Below, in pieces: positions 14,588 to 16,349 of a DNA stretch of 16,349 bases. Source of the DNA: Elusimicrobiota bacterium (GTDB lineage Bacteria; Elusimicrobiota; Elusimicrobia; 2-01-FULL-59-12; JACPXA01); contig JACPXA010000006.1 in assembly GCA_016196785.1 (NCBI GenBank), forward strand, positions 1 through 16,349, in the 5' to 3' direction. The position numbers and the translations under genes were made by a program. The stretch's first letter is position 1. The number at the start of each line of letters is the position of its first letter. The notes beneath the pieces were generated by a model. The model did not search any database. It was given only the letters and a program-made list of their open reading frames with translations, and was not told where the DNA came from.

Positions 14588-16107
14588 CTGGGCGTGGGCG
14601 GGGGGCTACTGGGCGTGGGCGGGGGGCTAGAGGAACGCGGACGGAGCAGCGGGAAGAGGATAACCTCCCGAATGGAGGTGTGTCCCAAGAGAAGCATGGC
14701 GAGCCGGTCAACGCCGATCCCCAAGCCGCCCGCAGGCGGCATCCCGTATTCCAAGGCCTCCAGGAACTCCTCGTCCAACACGTGCGCTTCCTCGTCACCG
14801 GCCTGACGTTCAAGCATTTGGGCCTGGAGGCGATCCCGCTGTTCTGCCGGGTCATTGAGCTCAGAGTAGGCATTCGCTACCTCCTCCCCTCCGATGTAGA
14901 GCTCAAATCGTTCCACCAACCCAGGATCATCAGCCCGGCTTTTAGCCAACGGGGAAAAGGCTTTCGGATAGTCCAAGATGAACGTCGGTTCCCACAGATG
15001 AGAAATCACCATGCTCTCGACAATTCGATCAAAGAGCTGCCGCTCTGAGATTCGGTCATCGGCCGGGACCCCGAGTTCGCTTGCGACCGATCGGAGGCGA
15101 TGGGCTTCCAGCGCTGCCCGAAGATCCTTTCCGGTGGCCTGCTTGGTAAGTTCAAAGAGTGATACGCGCCGGAATGGGGCTGCCAGTGACAACGGCCGCC
15201 CCTCCCGCGTGAGGGTAAGGCTTCCCACGATTGTTTGGGTGACCTCGGTCAACAAGAATTCACAGAGCTCCATCATGTCTTCGTAGTTGGCTAAGGCCTG
15301 GTAGACCTCGAGGATGGTGAACTCTGGGTTATGGCGGTTGTCCACCCCCTCATTCCGGAAGACCCGTCCCAACTCAAAGATCTTTTCATATCCTCCCACA
15401 AGCAGCCGTTTGAGGTACAGTTCAGGAGCCACCCTCAAGTGTAGGTCAACGTCAAAGGCGTTGTGATGCGTGACAAACGGCCGTGCCGTGGCTCCACCCG
15501 CTTGGGGTTGCATGATGGGAGTCTCTACCTCGATAAACCCTTGGCGTTCCAAGGCCTGACGAATCGCCGAGATGAACCGACACCGTTGGCGGCTAGCCGT
15601 GTACACCTCACGGTTGGCGATGAGGTCGAGGTATCGCTGACGATAGCGGGTTTCGACATCACGGAGCCCGTGCCATTTCTCCGGGAGCGGCCGGAGCGCC
15701 TTGCTGAGGATCGTCACTGTTTCCGCCCGCAGCGTGAGCTCTCCTGTGCGTGTCCGAAACATCCGTCCCTCTACGCCCAGGAAGTCTCCCACGTCCACCG
15801 CATGGTCAAATAACTTATACGCTTCCGTGCCCACGACCTCTTCCTTGAAATAGACTTGCAGCCGGCCAGAGGCATCCATCAGATGGCCAAACGTGACCTT
15901 GCCCATCGGGCGGCACGCCACCAGGCGCCCGGCCACGCGCACCTGTTCGTGAACTGGTTCTGACCCGCTCTGTGCGAACCGCTCGCACGCTGTTTGAATC
16001 ATCGCCCGAGCAGGGAACCGTCGAGGGTAAGGATCAACCCCTCGTTCCCGAATCGCTGCGAGTTTCTCTTGTCGTTCGCGGATGAGTTGCTGGAGCGGGG
16101 CCACCAA
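14584..16107 (-). CDS. lysS: Lysyl-tRNA synthetase, class II
   Basis: A 507-residue class IIb aminoacyl-tRNA synthetase that charges tRNA-Lys. The N-terminal OB-fold tRNA-binding domain spans about 55-135 (VRVAGRLVACRPMGKVTF). The catalytic domain carries RYRQRYLDLI (154-163, motif 1 region), motif 2 FRNEGVDNRHNPEFTILEVY (250-269) and motif 3 PAGGLGIGVDRLAMLLLG (458-475). Family members normally end at or just after LFPLLRP (residue 490). Here 17 residues, RSSSPPPTPSSPPPTPR, follow, 14 of them encoded by an exact 21-bp tandem duplication. The start is ambiguous: TTG at 16107 or the adjacent GTG at 16104, both without a strong Shine-Dalgarno and about 27 nt after the response-regulator stop. 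The gene overlaps lolC by 4 nt. Transcription should come from upstream, beyond the right edge. Confidence 0.96.
   Translation of the reverse strand: MVAPLQQLIRERQEKLAAIRERGVDPYPRRFPARAMIQTACERFAQSGSEPVHEQVRVAGRLVACRPMGKVTFGHLMDASGRLQVYFKEEVVGTEAYKLFDHAVDVGDFLGVEGRMFRTRTGELTLRAETVTILSKALRPLPEKWHGLRDVETRYRQRYLDLIANREVYTASRQRCRFISAIRQALERQGFIEVETPIMQPQAGGATARPFVTHHNAFDVDLHLRVAPELYLKRLLVGGYEKIFELGRVFRNEGVDNRHNPEFTILEVYQALANYEDMMELCEFLLTEVTQTIVGSLTLTREGRPLSLAAPFRRVSLFELTKQATGKDLRAALEAHRLRSVASELGVPADDRISERQLFDRIVESMVISHLWEPTFILDYPKAFSPLAKSRADDPGLVERFELYIGGEEVANAYSELNDPAEQRDRLQAQMLERQAGDEEAHVLDEEFLEALEYGMPPAGGLGIGVDRLAMLLLGHTSIREVILFPLLRPRSSSPPPTPSSPPPTPR
14588..14629. repeat. Exact 21-bp tandem duplication at the 3' end of lysS (inverted copies of the GC-rich repeat)
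   Basis: Two identical 21-base units (14588-14608 and 14609-14629) read CTGGGCGTGGGCGGGGGGCT plus A on the + strand, followed by GAG. They are the GC-rich repeat seen in tamB and ilvE, but inverted relative to the gene, so they encode a Pro/Ser/Thr tail instead of Gly-Val-Gly-Gly-Gly-Leu. The first unit abuts the lolC start codon. Confidence 0.9.
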
Positions 16108-16134
16108 GTTCGCGTGAGGTCGGTCTTCCGCGCG

Positions 16135-16349
16135 TTAGGTCTTCTGCAGCAGGTCACGCACCTTCTCTCGGAGGTCCTTGGGATCAAAGGGTTTCTCCAT
16201 GTACAGCGTGACATTGCCAGACATCGCAAAGAGGTCGCGCATCTGCCCCTTCGCGGTAAGGACCATCACCGGAATCTTCCGAGTGCTTTCCTGTTCGGCG
16301 AGCTTTGCCGTCACAGAATAGCCATCCATCTCCGGCATCATGATATCCA
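16135..16349 (-). CDS. Stand-alone response-regulator receiver domain, C-terminal part (5' end outside window)
   Basis: About 71 residues of a CheY-like receiver are visible and the gene continues past the right edge. The first complete codons read D-I-M-M-P-E-M-D-G, so the phospho-acceptor Asp (16345-16347) is just inside the window; the ATG at 16341 is an internal methionine. The conserved switch Thr is in VMVLTAKG and the conserved Lys in YMEKPFDPKDLREKV. The protein ends directly after the last receiver helix (LLQKT), so no output domain follows at the C-terminus. An N-terminal partner domain cannot be excluded. It lies 27 nt upstream of lysS on the same strand and is probably part of the same transcript. 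The partner kinase and the output are unknown. Confidence 0.85.
   Translation of the reverse strand, partial: DIMMPEMDGYSVTAKLAEQESTRKIPVMVLTAKGQMRDLFAMSGNVTLYMEKPFDPKDLREKVRDLLQKT

Overview
The window reads as a piece of a chromosome from a diderm (outer-membrane) bacterium of moderately high GC. LolC/LolD and TamB imply an outer membrane with lipoprotein export. The McsA-McsB-ClpC set, best known from Firmicutes, shows that the organism also has a protein-arginine-phosphorylation quality-control module. This mix, plus many short dispersed repeats, would fit a deep-branching diderm lineage such as Nitrospirota or Methylomirabilota (NC10). That placement is a low-confidence guess from gene content only.

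Layout. The left edge (3-1202, + strand) is the 3' part of a polytopic GT-C/GT39-type glycosyltransferase. It converges, with a 2-base gap, on a long minus-strand gene train filling the rest of the window. Read 5'->3' on the minus strand, the train is: a receiver-domain response regulator (cut by the right edge), lysS, lolC/E, lolD, ilvE, mcsA, mcsB, clpC, tamB, a complete GT2 glycosyltransferase and an N-terminally truncated GT2. Junctions are overlaps (ATGA, GTGA, TAGTG, 43 nt, 16 nt) or gaps of at most about 27 nt, so this looks like one transcription unit with translational coupling. No promoter for it lies inside the window, I saw no terminator, and no stretch over 300 bases lacks a gene.

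How the genes fit together. LolCD extracts lipoproteins from the inner membrane and TamB supports outer-membrane assembly or lipid transport. The GTs probably modify polyprenyl-linked or surface glycans. McsA/McsB mark proteins with phosphoarginine for ClpC(P) degradation. LysS and IlvE are housekeeping enzymes. The CtsR repressor gene that heads mcsA-mcsB-clpC operons in Firmicutes is absent; ilvE and lolCD sit there instead.

The most unusual feature is that at least three families of short repeats lie in frame inside protein-coding genes: (a) a ~24-bp GC-rich element with core TAGCCCTCCGCCCACGCC in tamB (twice), ilvE, as a tandem pair at the 3' end of lysS, and possibly degenerate at the lolD/ilvE junction; (b) a 48-bp tandem repeat in tamB with GTCTGTC..GACAGAC inverted arms; (c) two GCCC(T/C)GAGC...TCGA-type elements in tamB. 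All preserve reading frame and add short Gly- or Pro-rich segments, reminiscent in principle of Rickettsia palindromic elements. The second notable point is the truncated GT2 gene, whose junction with its neighbour looks like a deletion scar.
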